Below, piece after piece: positions 48,284-57,755 of a stretch of DNA of 64,000 nucleotides (the first letter of the stretch is position 1; every line of letters begins with the position of its first letter). The notes below the pieces were generated by a model. That model saw nothing but the letters and a program-made list of their open reading frames with translations, was not told the origin of the DNA and made no database searches. The stretch is from assembly GCF_002007205.1 (NCBI RefSeq), contig NZ_LAZS01000006.1, positions 1 through 64,000 of the forward strand, read 5' to 3'. The position numbers and the translations under genes were made by a program. The DNA comes from Ensifer adhaerens (lineage in GTDB: Bacteria; Pseudomonadota; Alphaproteobacteria; Rhizobiales; Rhizobiaceae).

Positions 48284-50640
48284 GCGCGCTCCTCCGTATC
48301 CGGATCGTTATCGGCGACACGCCGCAGCGAACCGGCCCTCAAGCGAACCAGGGACAGGATCGCAAGACCCGTGACCATCACCACGGCGATCTCGCCCAGC
48401 GTGTCCGTGCCGCGGAAATCGACGATGATGACATTCACCACATTGGCGCCGTGGGCGATCGACTTCGAGTAGAGATTGAAGAAGTCGGTGAGCGTCGCGT
48501 CGAAAGGCACGCCCGTTGCCTTCAGGAGCATCAGGCCGAAGCCGAGACCGCAGGCAAGCGCGATGGCGAAATCCGGGAACTTCTGCGCAAAGGGGCGATG
48601 ATCGGACGGCGAGAGCCGGAGCCGCGTCATCACCAGCGCAAGGACGACGACCGAAAGCGTTTCGATCATGAACTGCGTGAAGGCGAGATCCGGCGCGCCA
48701 TAGAGCAAAAAGATGACGGCGACGGCAAAGCCCTGGATGCCGAGCGAAACGATGGCCGTCAGCCGGTCGGCGGCAAGCACCACGGCGACAAGGCCGATGA
48801 CGGCGATGGCCATGATCGCCAGTTCGTGCAGCGGCACGTCGGCTGCGAAGAAAGGTGCGCGAGGAAACTCGCCATAGGCGATCGGCACGACCAGCAGTAC
48901 GAACGCAACCAGGATGAAGGTCGCCGTCATGTAGACTTCGAGGCGGCCGGATTGCAACCGGCGCGTCAGTGTGACGGAGAAACGAACGAGACCGCGGATG
49001 AACTGGTCGAAGCCACGGTCCGGACCCCAGCCGATATCGGCGAGGATCGTCGCCATGAAGGCACGCACGCGGTCGAGTTTCAGATAAAAGCCGATGCCGA
49101 TGACGGCGGTCGCGATCGACATCATCAAGGGCAAGCCGACGTGGGGAACGACCGAAATCGTGACCGCACGGGGTTCGCCCGCGATCGCCGACGCCATCGG
49201 CGTCGACACCAGTTCGTGCGTCAAGCCCGAAAGCAGGGCGGCCGAAAGCCCCTTGGCTGCAAGCAGCGCCGGCCCGAGCCAGAGCAGGACCGGGGCCCCA
49301 TGTGCAGCCTTCGGCGTCTCGACCTTCGGACCGACGAACGGCTTCAGCGCGACGGCAAAGGCCACGGCAAACATCAGCGCATTGCCGAGGATCGCGATCG
49401 CGGCAAAGACCAGGGAACGGCGGTCGAGGCCCGAGAGCGCGTAGTAGATCTCCTCCTTGGCGATGAAGCCGAAGAACGGGAACAGACCGCACATCGAGAA
49501 TGCCGCCGCAAGCGCGATGACGAAGGTGAGCGGCATCGCAGAGCGCAGGCCCCCGACCCTGGTCACGTCGCGTGTGCCGGTTTCGTGGTCAATGATGCCA
49601 GCGACCATGAACAGGGCGCCCTTGAACAGCGAGTGGGCGACAAGATAGAGCACCGCCGCTTCGATCGCGTGGGGTACGCCAAGCCCTGTCAGCATCACGA
49701 GCAGGCCGAGGGATGCCATCGTCGTATAGGCGAGCATCAGTTTCAGGTCGGTCTGGCGGCAGGCAAGTGCTGCGCCGATGACGAGTGTCGCACCGCCGAA
49801 GAGCGGCAAGAGGATCTGCCATTCGGGTGTTCCGCCGAGCACCGGGTTCAGCCGCATCAGCAAGTAAACGCCGGCCTTCACCATGGTCGCCGAATGCAGA
49901 TAGGCCGAGACGGGTGTCGGGGCTTCCATCGCGTTCGGCAGCCAGAAATGGAAGGGGAACTGCGCCGACTTCGTAAAGGCGCCGCCGAGAACGAGGATGA
50001 GCGCGGCCAGATAAAACGGGCTTTCGCGCATCTCCGGCCCGAAGGCGGCAAGCAGCGAGAGCTGGGTGACGCCGCTGACGTTCCAGATGATCAGGAGCCC
50101 GGCGAGCAGGAAAAGGCCGCCTCCCCCGGTCACGACGAGCGCCTGAAGTGCTGCGCGCCGCGCCGCCTCACGCGAATGATCGAAGCCGATCAGCAGGAAC
50201 GAGGTGATCGAGGTCAGTTCCCAGAAGACGAAGAGCATCAGGAAGCTGTCGGAGACGACGAGCCCGAGCATCGAGCCCATGAACATCAGGATGAACGAAA
50301 AGAACCGCCCCTGCTGCGGGTGGCCCTTCAGATAGCCACCGGAATAGAGCACGATCAGCGTGCCGATGCCGGCGATCAGCAGGACGAATGTCAGAGACAG
50401 CCCGTCTATCAACCAGGAAAAGCTGACGTTGAACGACGGTATCCAGGCATAACCGCCCGTAACCACCTCGCCCTTGGCCACTTCGGGCCAGAAACGGGCG
50501 AAGTGCAAAACGATCACCAAGGGAAACAGGGCAAGGACCCAGGCCGCATTGTGCCCGAGAAGACGCGTCAGAAGCGGCGCGAGCAATGCCGCGACGAAAG
50601 GCAGTGCGAGAGCCAGCAATGTCAGGGCCGCAACATCCAT
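48280..50640 (-). CDS. mrpA: Mrp/Pha antiporter subunit A
   Basis: The product has 786 residues, the large proton-translocating subunit related to NuoL. Conserved features include [20 protein letters not shown], the histidine-containing segments ([34 protein letters not shown]) and a C-terminal domain ([15 protein letters not shown]). It exchanges Na+ or K+ for H+ across the inner membrane; in S. meliloti the seven-gene Pha2 system is of this type, and orthology is inference. It is the first gene of mrpABCDEFG. Confidence 0.95.
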   Translation of the reverse strand: MDVAALTLLALALPFVAALLAPLLTRLLGHNAAWVLALFPLVIVLHFARFWPEVAKGEVVTGGYAWIPSFNVSFSWLIDGLSLTFVLLIAGIGTLIVLYSGGYLKGHPQQGRFFSFILMFMGSMLGLVVSDSFLMLFVFWELTSITSFLLIGFDHSREAARRAALQALVVTGGGGLFLLAGLLIIWNVSGVTQLSLLAAFGPEMRESPFYLAALILVLGGAFTKSAQFPFHFWLPNAMEAPTPVSAYLHSATMVKAGVYLLMRLNPVLGGTPEWQILLPLFGGATLVIGAALACRQTDLKLMLAYTTMASLGLLVMLTGLGVPHAIEAAVLYLVAHSLFKGALFMVAGIIDHETGTRDVTRVGGLRSAMPLTFVIALAAAFSMCGLFPFFGFIAKEEIYYALSGLDRRSLVFAAIAILGNALMFAVAFAVALKPFVGPKVETPKAAHGAPVLLWLGPALLAAKGLSAALLSGLTHELVSTPMASAIAGEPRAVTISVVPHVGLPLMMSIATAVIGIGFYLKLDRVRAFMATILADIGWGPDRGFDQFIRGLVRFSVTLTRRLQSGRLEVYMTATFILVAFVLLVVPIAYGEFPRAPFFAADVPLHELAIMAIAVIGLVAVVLAADRLTAIVSLGIQGFAVAVIFLLYGAPDLAFTQFMIETLSVVVLALVMTRLRLSPSDHRPFAQKFPDFAIALACGLGFGLMLLKATGVPFDATLTDFFNLYSKSIAHGANVVNVIIVDFRGTDTLGEIAVVMVTGLAILSLVRLRAGSLRRVADNDPDTEERA

Positions 50641-51099
50641 CGTCCTGGCCTGCTCCTTTCATTTCATCGTGTAATCGACCGAACCCCCGACATAAAAGAA
50701 GGATGTTGGGGTCTCAAGCCTTATCCGGGTAAAATCGACGTTATGTGCCGTTACGTCGCTTTTGAGAGCGGACTTAGCAGTCCAAGCACGATCGGATTCA
50801 TTCATTTCATGCGGCGGAGGTCGTCGGCAATTAAAATGCTGTTAGCATAATATTCAGTTGCTGTCGCAGCAGGACCGAACGTCCTAGAATCGGGACAATA
50901 AGACGTGGTAGTTGTACGTAAAGGCTTCTTAAACTCAAAATAATACGAAGCCTGGATCGCCAAGCGGGCGGAAACCAACGGCTGCTCGGAACCTCTGTCT
51001 TCGACGATTGCCTGTGAACCGCAAGGCTCCGGTTCACCGACTGTCTTTCTGCCGCAAGCAGCATGAACTGAACAACCAACGATTACGGGCGAGGCCTGC
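50641..51099. other. Non-coding gap between mrpA and the EAL gene
   Basis: These 459 bases contain no gene I can support. The part near 50800-50960 is AT-richer and probably holds the promoters of the two divergent transcripts. No clear operator is visible. Confidence 0.4.
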
Positions 51100-52692
51100 T
51101 TGGAACGATCTCGCATAGTCGTCATCGCCAGTATCCTGGCTGCACTCGGCGCGATCCTGCCGATGCTGGCGGCCTATTATCTGTCGTGGTCGATCGCGGT
51201 GCGCGGCGAGCAGACACGGCTTTCCCGCCTTGCCGACTATGCCATCATGCGCGCAGACGCCGCGCTCGCGGAAGCGTCCAAGGCGCTGAAGGCCGCCGAC
51301 CGGTTCGATATGCCGCCATGCATGACGACACATATCGCGGCGCTCCGGTCCCTCGTCGTCAACACGACCGCCATCGAAGATATCGGCTACTTCGAGAACG
51401 GGCTGCTCAGATGCACCTCGTGGGGTTACCCGCCGCGCCGTCTCACTCGCTCGCCGCCTGCCGATTTCTTCGCGAGCAACGGCGTCGAAGTGATCCCGCG
51501 GATGTATCCGACGATCAGCACCGGCGCGCCCATGACGGCATTCCGCTATCACTCCTACACCGTACTGACCAACCCGATCCGTTTCGTCGACGTGATTGCC
51601 GAGCCGGGCACCCGGCTTGCCGTGGCCACCAAGAACGGTGTGCTGGTCAGCACCTTGAACGATCCGGATCCGTCGCTGACGGAGCGCCTCGCCGATCTTC
51701 CGAAGACCGGCAGCAACGCCGACGACCTGTTCGCAACCGCCCGGGACGCAAACTGGATCGCCGTTGCCGCAGCCCCCAAGATCGCCATTCTCAGCGACAT
51801 GGATCGAGAGCGCCTGCTGCTTTTGCCAGGGGGCGCGCTGGTCGCGGCGCTGATGGTCGGGCTCGTCGTCTGGCTGTCCCGGCGTCGCCTGTCGCCGCTC
51901 GGCGAGCTTTCGATCGCGGTGCAGCGGCGCGAGTTCATCGTACATTACCAGCCGCTGATCGAGCTCAAGACCGGCATCTGCGTCGGTGCGGAGGCCTTGG
52001 TGCGCTGGCGGCGGCCGGATGGGCAGATGGTCCGGCCGGATCTCTTCATCCCGCTTGCGGAGGAGAACGGGCTGATCGAGGAAATCACCGATCAGGTGCT
52101 CTACGCGACGATCACCGAGTTGAAGGGCGTGCTCGCCGCCGACCGCTCGCTGCACATAGCAATCAATCTCGCAGCCGACGACCTCAAGTCCGGGCGCATC
52201 CTTCCGGTGATCGAGACGGCGCTTCAAAATACCGGCGTGCTTGCGGAGCAGATCTGGCTGGAAGCGACCGAACGCGGCTTCATGGACGTGAAGTCCGCCC
52301 GGGCGACGATCGAGGAGGCGCGCAGACGCGGCCATTCAGTCGCAATTGACGACTTCGGCACCGGCTATTCGAGCCTGCAATATCTGCAGGAGCTTCCGCT
52401 CGACGCGCTGAAGATCGACAAGTCGTTCATCGATACGATCGGCACGGACTCCGCCACCAGTTCGATTACGCCGCATATCATCGACATCGCCAAATCGCTC
52501 GATCTCTACATCGTCGCCGAGGGGATCGAGCGGCGGGAACAGGCTGACTATCTCGTCGAGCGGGGCGTGCAGTACGGCCAGGGGTGGCTGTTTTCCAAGG
52601 CGTTGCCGGCGGCCGAGTTCATCGCCTTCTACAACGACAGCAAACGCAGGCTCGGGGCCGGGCCGGCGGTGATCCGCCGCGAGATCGCTTGA
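51100..52692 (+). CDS. Membrane c-di-GMP phosphodiesterase, CSS-motif EAL type
   Basis: The product has 530 residues, with a TTG start behind a CGAGG site. A membrane segment at the N-terminus, a periplasmic domain with two cysteines (PPCMTT, and CTSW giving the C-x-S redox motif), a second membrane segment near 240-262, then a complete EAL domain: EALVRW, the Asn of AINLAADD, the Glu of LEATERGF, DDFGTGYSSL, the Lys of LKIDKSFID, and EGIE. All catalytic residues are present, so it should hydrolyse cyclic di-GMP. In CSS proteins the periplasmic redox state controls the enzyme. Confidence 0.93.
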   Translation: MERSRIVVIASILAALGAILPMLAAYYLSWSIAVRGEQTRLSRLADYAIMRADAALAEASKALKAADRFDMPPCMTTHIAALRSLVVNTTAIEDIGYFENGLLRCTSWGYPPRRLTRSPPADFFASNGVEVIPRMYPTISTGAPMTAFRYHSYTVLTNPIRFVDVIAEPGTRLAVATKNGVLVSTLNDPDPSLTERLADLPKTGSNADDLFATARDANWIAVAAAPKIAILSDMDRERLLLLPGGALVAALMVGLVVWLSRRRLSPLGELSIAVQRREFIVHYQPLIELKTGICVGAEALVRWRRPDGQMVRPDLFIPLAEENGLIEEITDQVLYATITELKGVLAADRSLHIAINLAADDLKSGRILPVIETALQNTGVLAEQIWLEATERGFMDVKSARATIEEARRRGHSVAIDDFGTGYSSLQYLQELPLDALKIDKSFIDTIGTDSATSSITPHIIDIAKSLDLYIVAEGIERREQADYLVERGVQYGQGWLFSKALPAAEFIAFYNDSKRRLGAGPAVIRREIA

Positions 52693-52776
52693 GACCGAGC
52701 GCCGACGAGCCGCTGGCGAGGTTTGCGCCTGCGGTCGCGCATTCCTATATAGTCGCCGCAACGACAGGAGACGTTC

Positions 52777-53184
52777 ATGACGACCGTAAAGACGCCGAAG
52801 GTGGTGAAAACCGATGCCGAGTGGCGGGCACAACTCTCGCCGGAACAGTATCGCATCACGCGGCAGCAGGGCACCGAGCGTCCGTTCACCGGTCCATTTC
52901 TCAACAACAAGCACACCGGCACCTACGAATGCGTCTGCTGCGGCCGGGCGCTGTTCCGCTCCGACACCAAATTCGATTCCGGATGCGGCTGGCCGAGCTA
53001 CTTTGCCGCGATCGACGATCAGGCAATCCGCGAGATCGAGGACCGCTCCCACTTCATGGTCCGCACGGAAATCCGTTGCGCGGATTGCGACGCCCATCTC
53101 GGTCACGTCTTTCCCGACGGTCCGCCGCCGACGGGGCTGCGTTATTGCCTCAACGGCCACGCGATGACGTTCACCGAGGATTGA
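52777..53184 (+). CDS. msrB: Peptide-methionine (R)-S-oxide reductase MsrB
   Basis: The product has 135 residues. Zinc-binding cysteine pairs appear as [11 protein letters not shown] and [11 protein letters not shown]. The SGCGWPSY and [20 protein letters not shown] motifs carry the active site, with the catalytic Cys in RYC. It repairs oxidised methionine (R form) in proteins. It stands alone, transcribed with its neighbours. Confidence 0.94.
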   Translation: MTTVKTPKVVKTDAEWRAQLSPEQYRITRQQGTERPFTGPFLNNKHTGTYECVCCGRALFRSDTKFDSGCGWPSYFAAIDDQAIREIEDRSHFMVRTEIRCADCDAHLGHVFPDGPPPTGLRYCLNGHAMTFTED

Positions 53185-53290
53185 CAGCGAGGCGCGGAAG
53201 GAGTGCCATGAGATGCTGTTCCGCCGGGAACGGCCCAGTGGCGCCGACCGCGCTATATACAAGAGGTCGAGCAAGCGAGAGGAGGTCCGC

Positions 53291-53815
53291 ATGCTACGCA
53301 TCCTGACTGCACTCGCATTGCTGCTGCCCTCCGCCCTGACGGCGGCGGCGGCCGAGGATTGGGTTCCCTACGCCAATGCGCGTTTCGGCTATGTGCTCGA
53401 TATTCCTCCCGGCTTCGAATTGCAGAGCCAGGGCGACAATGGCGATGGCGCGAGTTTTCATGCCAACGACAACGGCGCGACCCTTTCAGTTTTCGGCAGC
53501 ACGCTCATGGACGGTGACTTTGAGACCGACGTCAACGACCGCATGGGTTACGAGCGGGAGGGCGACTGGCGGATTTCCTATTCCCGCGTGACGGCAGCCT
53601 GGGCAAGCTTCTCGGGCGCGCGCGGCCAGGACGTCTTCTACACCCGCGCGATCGCGCTCTGCGACGGCAGCGCCGCCTATTTCCGCCTGCAATACCGCAA
53701 GAGCCGTCTTACCAGTTTCGATGGCGTGATTTCGCGCATGGCGGAGGCATTGAGGCCGTCGGAAGGCTGCCAGCACGCACCGGTCGCCGCTGCGGCCGGC
53801 GAGGCACCGAACTGA
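53291..53815 (+). CDS. Exported hypothetical protein, 174 residues
   Basis: A signal peptide (MLRILTALALLLPSALTAAA) precedes a mature domain that starts AEDWVPYANARFGYVLDIPP. The site GGAGGT lies four bases before the ATG. The body shows DGASFHANDNGATLSVFGS and RGQDVFYTRAIALCDGSAAY, with two cysteines that might pair. I do not recognise the family. It is probably periplasmic. It lies 106 bases after msrB and converges with the hemolysin III gene. Confidence 0.72.
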   Translation: MLRILTALALLLPSALTAAAAEDWVPYANARFGYVLDIPPGFELQSQGDNGDGASFHANDNGATLSVFGSTLMDGDFETDVNDRMGYEREGDWRISYSRVTAAWASFSGARGQDVFYTRAIALCDGSAAYFRLQYRKSRLTSFDGVISRMAEALRPSEGCQHAPVAAAAGEAPN

Positions 53816-53821
53816 TCGCGC

Positions 53822-54478
53822 TCAGGACGCTGCGTTGAAGCAGGTCAGCACGGCCGAATAATGCACCGCCGCTCCCGTTACGACGAAGCCGTGCCAGATG
53901 GCGTTCTGGAAGCGCAGCTTTTCCCACACATGGAAGATCACGCCGGCGGAATAGATGATGCCGCCGATCAGGATCAGCATGAGCGTCGTTGACGTCAGCG
54001 TAGACAGCAGCGGGCCGAGCGCGAGCACCCCGCTCCATCCCATGGCGAGGTAGAGCAGGATCGCCAGCCGGTCGAACCGGCCCGGAAAGAAGCACTTGAT
54101 CGCGACGCCAAGGCCGGCGATCGCCCAGATGCCGATCAGCATCACGAACAGGAACGGGTCGTCCAGGCCGCGCTGCAGGAAGGGCGTATAGGTCGCCGCG
54201 ATCAGCACGAAGATCGAGGAGTGATCAAAGCGGCGCAGGAACCATTTGGTGCGCGAGATCGGGTAGAGATTGTAGAGAAACGAGATCGACAGCGTCGCAA
54301 GCAGCCCCGCGCCATAGACCGCAGCGGCGGCAAGCTGACCCGTCGTGCTCCACAGCATTGCGTAGAAGATCAACGCGGTCACGCCAACCAGCGCGGCAGC
54401 AAGGCCGATGCCGTGAACGATGCCGTCGGCAATCAGTTCCGAACGGTCATAGTTCCATTTGACGCCAGCGAATTCCAC
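53822..54478 (-). CDS. Hemolysin III/TrhA family membrane protein
   Basis: The product has 218 residues from a GTG preceded by GGGAAG. Seven membrane segments are seen, with family motifs ELIADGIVHGIG, RRFDHSSIFVLIAATYTPFL and HVWEKLRFQNAIWHGFVVTG (His residues of the PAQR metal site). TrhA-type proteins regulate membrane fluidity or lipid metabolism in E. coli; hemolysis is historical naming. A longer frame with an upstream extension is not supported. Confidence 0.88.
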   Translation of the reverse strand: MEFAGVKWNYDRSELIADGIVHGIGLAAALVGVTALIFYAMLWSTTGQLAAAAVYGAGLLATLSISFLYNLYPISRTKWFLRRFDHSSIFVLIAATYTPFLQRGLDDPFLFVMLIGIWAIAGLGVAIKCFFPGRFDRLAILLYLAMGWSGVLALGPLLSTLTSTTLMLILIGGIIYSAGVIFHVWEKLRFQNAIWHGFVVTGAAVHYSAVLTCFNAAS

Positions 54479-54719
54479 GTCTTCCCTCTCCCCGCACGTC
54501 CACTCTTTTACAGCGCGCATTCCCAGTGCACGGCCAATTTCCACCATCCTGCCACAAGCCCGCGCTGCGGAAAAGCAGCGCGAGTGCGGCAAAAGCATCA
54601 ACTTTTGCAACGCATTACAACAGTTGCATGAGGTGTCTGCGAAGATTGGCGGGAGACTTGTCGGCAGGTGCGGCGATGACCACATGAACGACCGGAAAAC
54701 CAAGATCGGGAGGAACATC

Positions 54720-55190
54720 ATGTCAGTCCTGCGTACCCCACAGCCGGAGCAGGCGGCAGCCCTCACCGATCTCTGTCTGCGATCGAAGGCCGTTTGGGGC
54801 TATGACGCCGCTTTCCTTCAGGCATGCCGGCCGGCGTTAACGCTCACGGCCGATGACTGGAACGATTCGGATTTGCAGGTCGCCATGGATGGCGCGCGCA
54901 TCCTTGGCTTGGCGCAGGTCCGCGGGGTCGGCCTGACGGCCGAGCTCGACAAGCTGTTCATCGAACCGGAAGCGCGAGCGGTAGGCATTGGCCGGCAGCT
55001 CTTCGACTGGTGCGTCGGGGCGGCGCGCAGGCGCGGTGCAACGGTCATGACGATCGATGCGGACCCGGGCGCCGCCGCGTTTTACCGCCGCATGGGCGCG
55101 GTCGATGACGGGGTCGTCGCGTCCAGCGTCATCCCCGGGCGGTTCCTGCCTCGACTGAAAGTGGAGTTGGGGAGCGGCCTGACCGCCTGA
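54720..55190 (+). CDS. GNAT-family N-acetyltransferase
   Basis: The product has 156 residues from MSVLRTPQPEQAAALTDLCL, with GGGAGGA six bases upstream. The acetyl-CoA motif is present as LFIEPEARAVGIGRQLFDWC and the C-terminal MTIDADPGAAAFYRRMGAVD is the usual GNAT half. Substrate unknown. It ends three bases before the convergent DksA/TraR-type gene stop. Confidence 0.87.
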   Translation: MSVLRTPQPEQAAALTDLCLRSKAVWGYDAAFLQACRPALTLTADDWNDSDLQVAMDGARILGLAQVRGVGLTAELDKLFIEPEARAVGIGRQLFDWCVGAARRRGATVMTIDADPGAAAFYRRMGAVDDGVVASSVIPGRFLPRLKVELGSGLTA

Positions 55191-55192
55191 TG

Positions 55193-55537
55193 TCACCGCC
55201 CGCCGCGGGAAACCTCGGCCGCGCATTCCTGGCAAAGCGGTGCATGGGGCACGGCCTGCAGGCGCGCCGCCGAAATCGGCAGGCCGCAACGCACGCAGGT
55301 TCCGAAGGTGCCGGCAGCGATCCGATCGAGCGCAGCGTCGATCGCACGGATTTCCTCCTGGCCCGCCAGGCCAAGGCCTTCGAGAACCTCGTCCCCCTCG
55401 CGCTCCGTCACCCGGTCCGGGACATCAGCGTTCATCGGCTCATCGAGATCGTGCTCGATCTTGACCAGACGCCCCTGCAGCTCCGCCTTGCGGCGGGTCA
55501 GGCGGTCGTGGAAGTCGTCAAGCCCATGTTTGTCCAT
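55193..55537 (-). CDS. DksA/TraR-type zinc-finger protein
   Basis: The product has 114 residues, with AAGGAG before the ATG. The C-terminal four-cysteine zinc finger is FGTCVRCGLPI...LCQECAAE, with an N-terminal coiled coil of charged residues (MDKHGLDDFHDRLTRRKAEL). Such proteins bind RNA polymerase in the secondary channel; small members are often of unknown role. It is next to a universal stress protein gene on the same strand, 65 bases upstream. Confidence 0.85.
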   Translation of the reverse strand: MDKHGLDDFHDRLTRRKAELQGRLVKIEHDLDEPMNADVPDRVTEREGDEVLEGLGLAGQEEIRAIDAALDRIAAGTFGTCVRCGLPISAARLQAVPHAPLCQECAAEVSRGGR

Positions 55538-55602
55538 CTGAAGACTCCTTGGCGGTGGCGGCGCGAAGGTCACGCGCCGCATGCGCTCTTGTTGTTCGTG
55601 AC

Positions 55603-56025
55603 TTACCGGTCGACGAGAACGGCGCAGGGGCAATGGCTGACGACCCGGCTTGCCGTCGACCCGATGAAATAATCGATCAGACCCGGCCGGTGGGAGGCGA
55701 TGATCACCAGGTCGGCATTCTCTTCGCTCGCAACGGCGTTGATCGTACCGGCAGCACCGCCGGTGCGAATTTCGACGCGGCCGTTGATACCGTGTTTGGT
55801 CTTCATGTCCTCGAGCGTCTTTTTTGCCTGCTTGCGGGACTCCTCGACCATCTCCAACGGGAAATCGACGATCATGTAGCCCTGCGCATAGGCATTCAGA
55901 TCCTCGACGACATTGAGCAGGACAATCTCGCCCCCTTCGTCGATCAGCTTCTCGGCGATGCCCAGCACGGACTCGCCGTGTTCAAGCTGATCCATGGCGA
56001 TCGGGACGATGATCTTCTTGTACAT
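55603..56025 (-). CDS. Universal stress protein UspA family
   Basis: The product has 140 residues from MYKKIIVPIAMDQLEHGESV, with AAGGAG upstream. The nucleotide-binding C-terminus IIASHRPGLIDYFIGSTASR, then VVSHCPCAVLVDR, is characteristic. It probably binds ATP and supports survival under stress. It lies 65 bases before the DksA/TraR-type gene, with which it may form a unit. Confidence 0.9.
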   Translation of the reverse strand: MYKKIIVPIAMDQLEHGESVLGIAEKLIDEGGEIVLLNVVEDLNAYAQGYMIVDFPLEMVEESRKQAKKTLEDMKTKHGINGRVEIRTGGAAGTINAVASEENADLVIIASHRPGLIDYFIGSTASRVVSHCPCAVLVDR

Positions 56026-56326
56026 GCTGTACTCCTTCTGTTGCCCACGTGGATCGCCGGGCCGTTGCCACGGGCCAATCCCTCGTCTCAAGATTGCGCC
56101 TCGACCGCATTTTCGGCTTTGATTGAAATCAAATCGAAAGCGTTGCGCGCGCATGCCCCACTCGAAATGAGGTAGGGCGAAGACAATCACTGTCAACGCG
56201 TGTCGAACACAACATCAAGTGACTGACAGGCTTCCGTGAACGAACGAGGCGGCCCATATTCCCAAGCAGTTTCGACGAAACTGAAACGGCGGACCGGCCG
56301 CGGATTCGATGCCAAGGAGACAGTTT

Positions 56327-57205
56327 ATGACGTCGCACGAGACCTTCGACATGCCGACCGACCATGCGCTGGCCATGCCCGCGCATGTCGAGCATGCGCA
56401 TCTGGTCGTCCAGGATCTGCCGGTTGTTTCCGCCTGGTATCAGAAGATCATGGGCCTGAGCCCGATCGAGAGCAGCCGAAGCGGCGAGACGCTCGGCGTC
56501 AATGGCCGCCCGCTGCTAACGCTGACGACCGAGGGCAACGCCGCCCGGGCGCCGCGCAATGCGCCGGGCCTCTTTCACAACGCCTTTCTCGTGCCGAACC
56601 GCGGGGAACTCGGCCACTGGCTCGCCCATGTGGCGCACAACAATGTCAGGCTGCAGGGCGCGTCCGACCATCTGGTCAGCGAGGCGATCTACCTTGCCGA
56701 CCCCGAAGGCAACGGCATCGAAGTTTATCGCGACCGGCCGCGGACCGAATGGAGCTTCATGCCCGACGGCACCGTCGGCATGGATACGCTGCCGTTCGAT
56801 CTGCAGGCGCTCTACGACGAAGCGCCCAAGGACAATTGGGCCGGCATGGCGGACGGAACGGCCATCGGCCATATCCATCTGCAGGTTTCCAATATTCCCG
56901 AAGCGGACGCGTTCTTCCGCGACGTGCTGGGGCTCGGGCTGATGGCGCGCTATCCCGGTGCCAGCTTCTTCGGCGCCGGCAAGTACCACCATCACGTCGC
57001 CGCCAATATCTGGAACTCGCGCGGCGCTCCGAAGCGCGAGGGCCACATGACCGGACTTTCGGATTACACGATCGAGTACAAGGCGCCGGCCGAACTCACC
57101 GCCGCGCTCGCAAAGCTCGATGCGCTCAACATCGCCGTCAGCCGCAACGGCAATGGCCACAGCCTCGTCGATCCCTGGGGCATCGGCCTCAAGCTGGTCG
57201 CCTGA
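56327..57205 (+). CDS. VOC-family extradiol dioxygenase-like protein
   Basis: The product has 292 residues from MTSHETFDMPTDHALAMPAH, with AAGGAG eight bases upstream; an ATG at 56309 precedes that site and is not used. Two VOC modules are visible: AHLVVQDLPVVSAWYQKIMG and the second starting IGHIHLQVSNIPEADAFFRD. Metal ligands likely include the His of AHLVV/GHIHLQV and a Glu near the end of each module. It resembles catechol 2,3-dioxygenase (CatE), a ring-cleaving iron enzyme. The substrate is not known. Confidence 0.82.
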   Translation: MTSHETFDMPTDHALAMPAHVEHAHLVVQDLPVVSAWYQKIMGLSPIESSRSGETLGVNGRPLLTLTTEGNAARAPRNAPGLFHNAFLVPNRGELGHWLAHVAHNNVRLQGASDHLVSEAIYLADPEGNGIEVYRDRPRTEWSFMPDGTVGMDTLPFDLQALYDEAPKDNWAGMADGTAIGHIHLQVSNIPEADAFFRDVLGLGLMARYPGASFFGAGKYHHHVAANIWNSRGAPKREGHMTGLSDYTIEYKAPAELTAALAKLDALNIAVSRNGNGHSLVDPWGIGLKLVA

Positions 57206-57219
57206 ACCCTCTCTCCCGG

Positions 57220-57245
57220 GCCACGGACATGTTCACGTCCGTGGC
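57220..57245. terminator. Hairpin between convergent VOC and HxlR genes
   Basis: GCCACGGAC (57220-57228) pairs with GTCCGTGGC (57237-57245) around eight bases, directly after the VOC stop and before the HxlR stop. A bidirectional terminator is likely. Confidence 0.7.
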
Positions 57246-57267
57246 AAACTTGCCGGCCGCGGCCGCC

Positions 57268-57624
57268 TCAGGCGCTGCGGTCGTATTTTTGCTGGGCCGC
57301 AAGCACGGCCTCGATATTGTCCTCCGCCCAGCGCGTCAGCGCCGCGACCGTCGAGGTCAGGGTGCGACCGAGCGGCGTGATCGCATATTCGACGGTCACC
57401 GGCACGGTCGCAAAGACACTGCGGCTGACGAGACCGTCGCGCTCCAGCTTCTTCAAAATCTGGGACAGCACCTTCTGCGAAATGCCGTCGATCTCGCGCT
57501 TCAGCTGGTTGAAGCGCACCGGCTGCCCGTCGAGCTTTCCAAGCACCAGCACGGCCCATTTGTCGGCAAGCCTGTCCAGCACCAGACGGGTCGGGCAGGT
57601 CTGGACATAGACGTCGTACTCCAT
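57268..57624 (-). CDS. HxlR-family winged-helix regulator
   Basis: The product has 118 residues from MEYDVYVQTCPTRLVLDRLA; the conserved Cys follows the start as in other family members, some of which respond to redox or aldehydes through it. The DNA-binding part is FNQLKREIDGISQKVLSQIL, followed by RDGLVSRSVFATVPVTVEYA. A GTG/ATG start further upstream (57660) is less likely. It is divergent from the NmrA-type gene, a common HxlR arrangement, so that gene is its likely target. Confidence 0.88.
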   Translation of the reverse strand: MEYDVYVQTCPTRLVLDRLADKWAVLVLGKLDGQPVRFNQLKREIDGISQKVLSQILKKLERDGLVSRSVFATVPVTVEYAITPLGRTLTSTVAALTRWAEDNIEAVLAAQQKYDRSA

Positions 57625-57705
57625 GGGACACCCCACTCGCGGTTTCCCGACGGAAACCATGTCACCAAAAACTGCCTCCTTTACAGCATTTTCAGGGACC
57701 AATAT

Positions 57706-57719
57706 CTAGTACCTATTAG
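57706..57719. promoter_or_regulatory. Imperfect palindrome in the HxlR/NmrA intergenic region
   Basis: CTAGTACCTATTAG is self-complementary at 10 of 14 positions, 37 bases before the start of the NmrA-type gene. It is a candidate HxlR operator. Confidence 0.35.
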
Positions 57720-57755
57720 CAACATGGTTTCATTTGGATACTAAGGAGAAAAGCG

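Noticed and set aside
48451-50850. A 799-codon open frame opposite mrpA
   Set aside because: Antisense to a clear MrpA; composition is charged and without domains.
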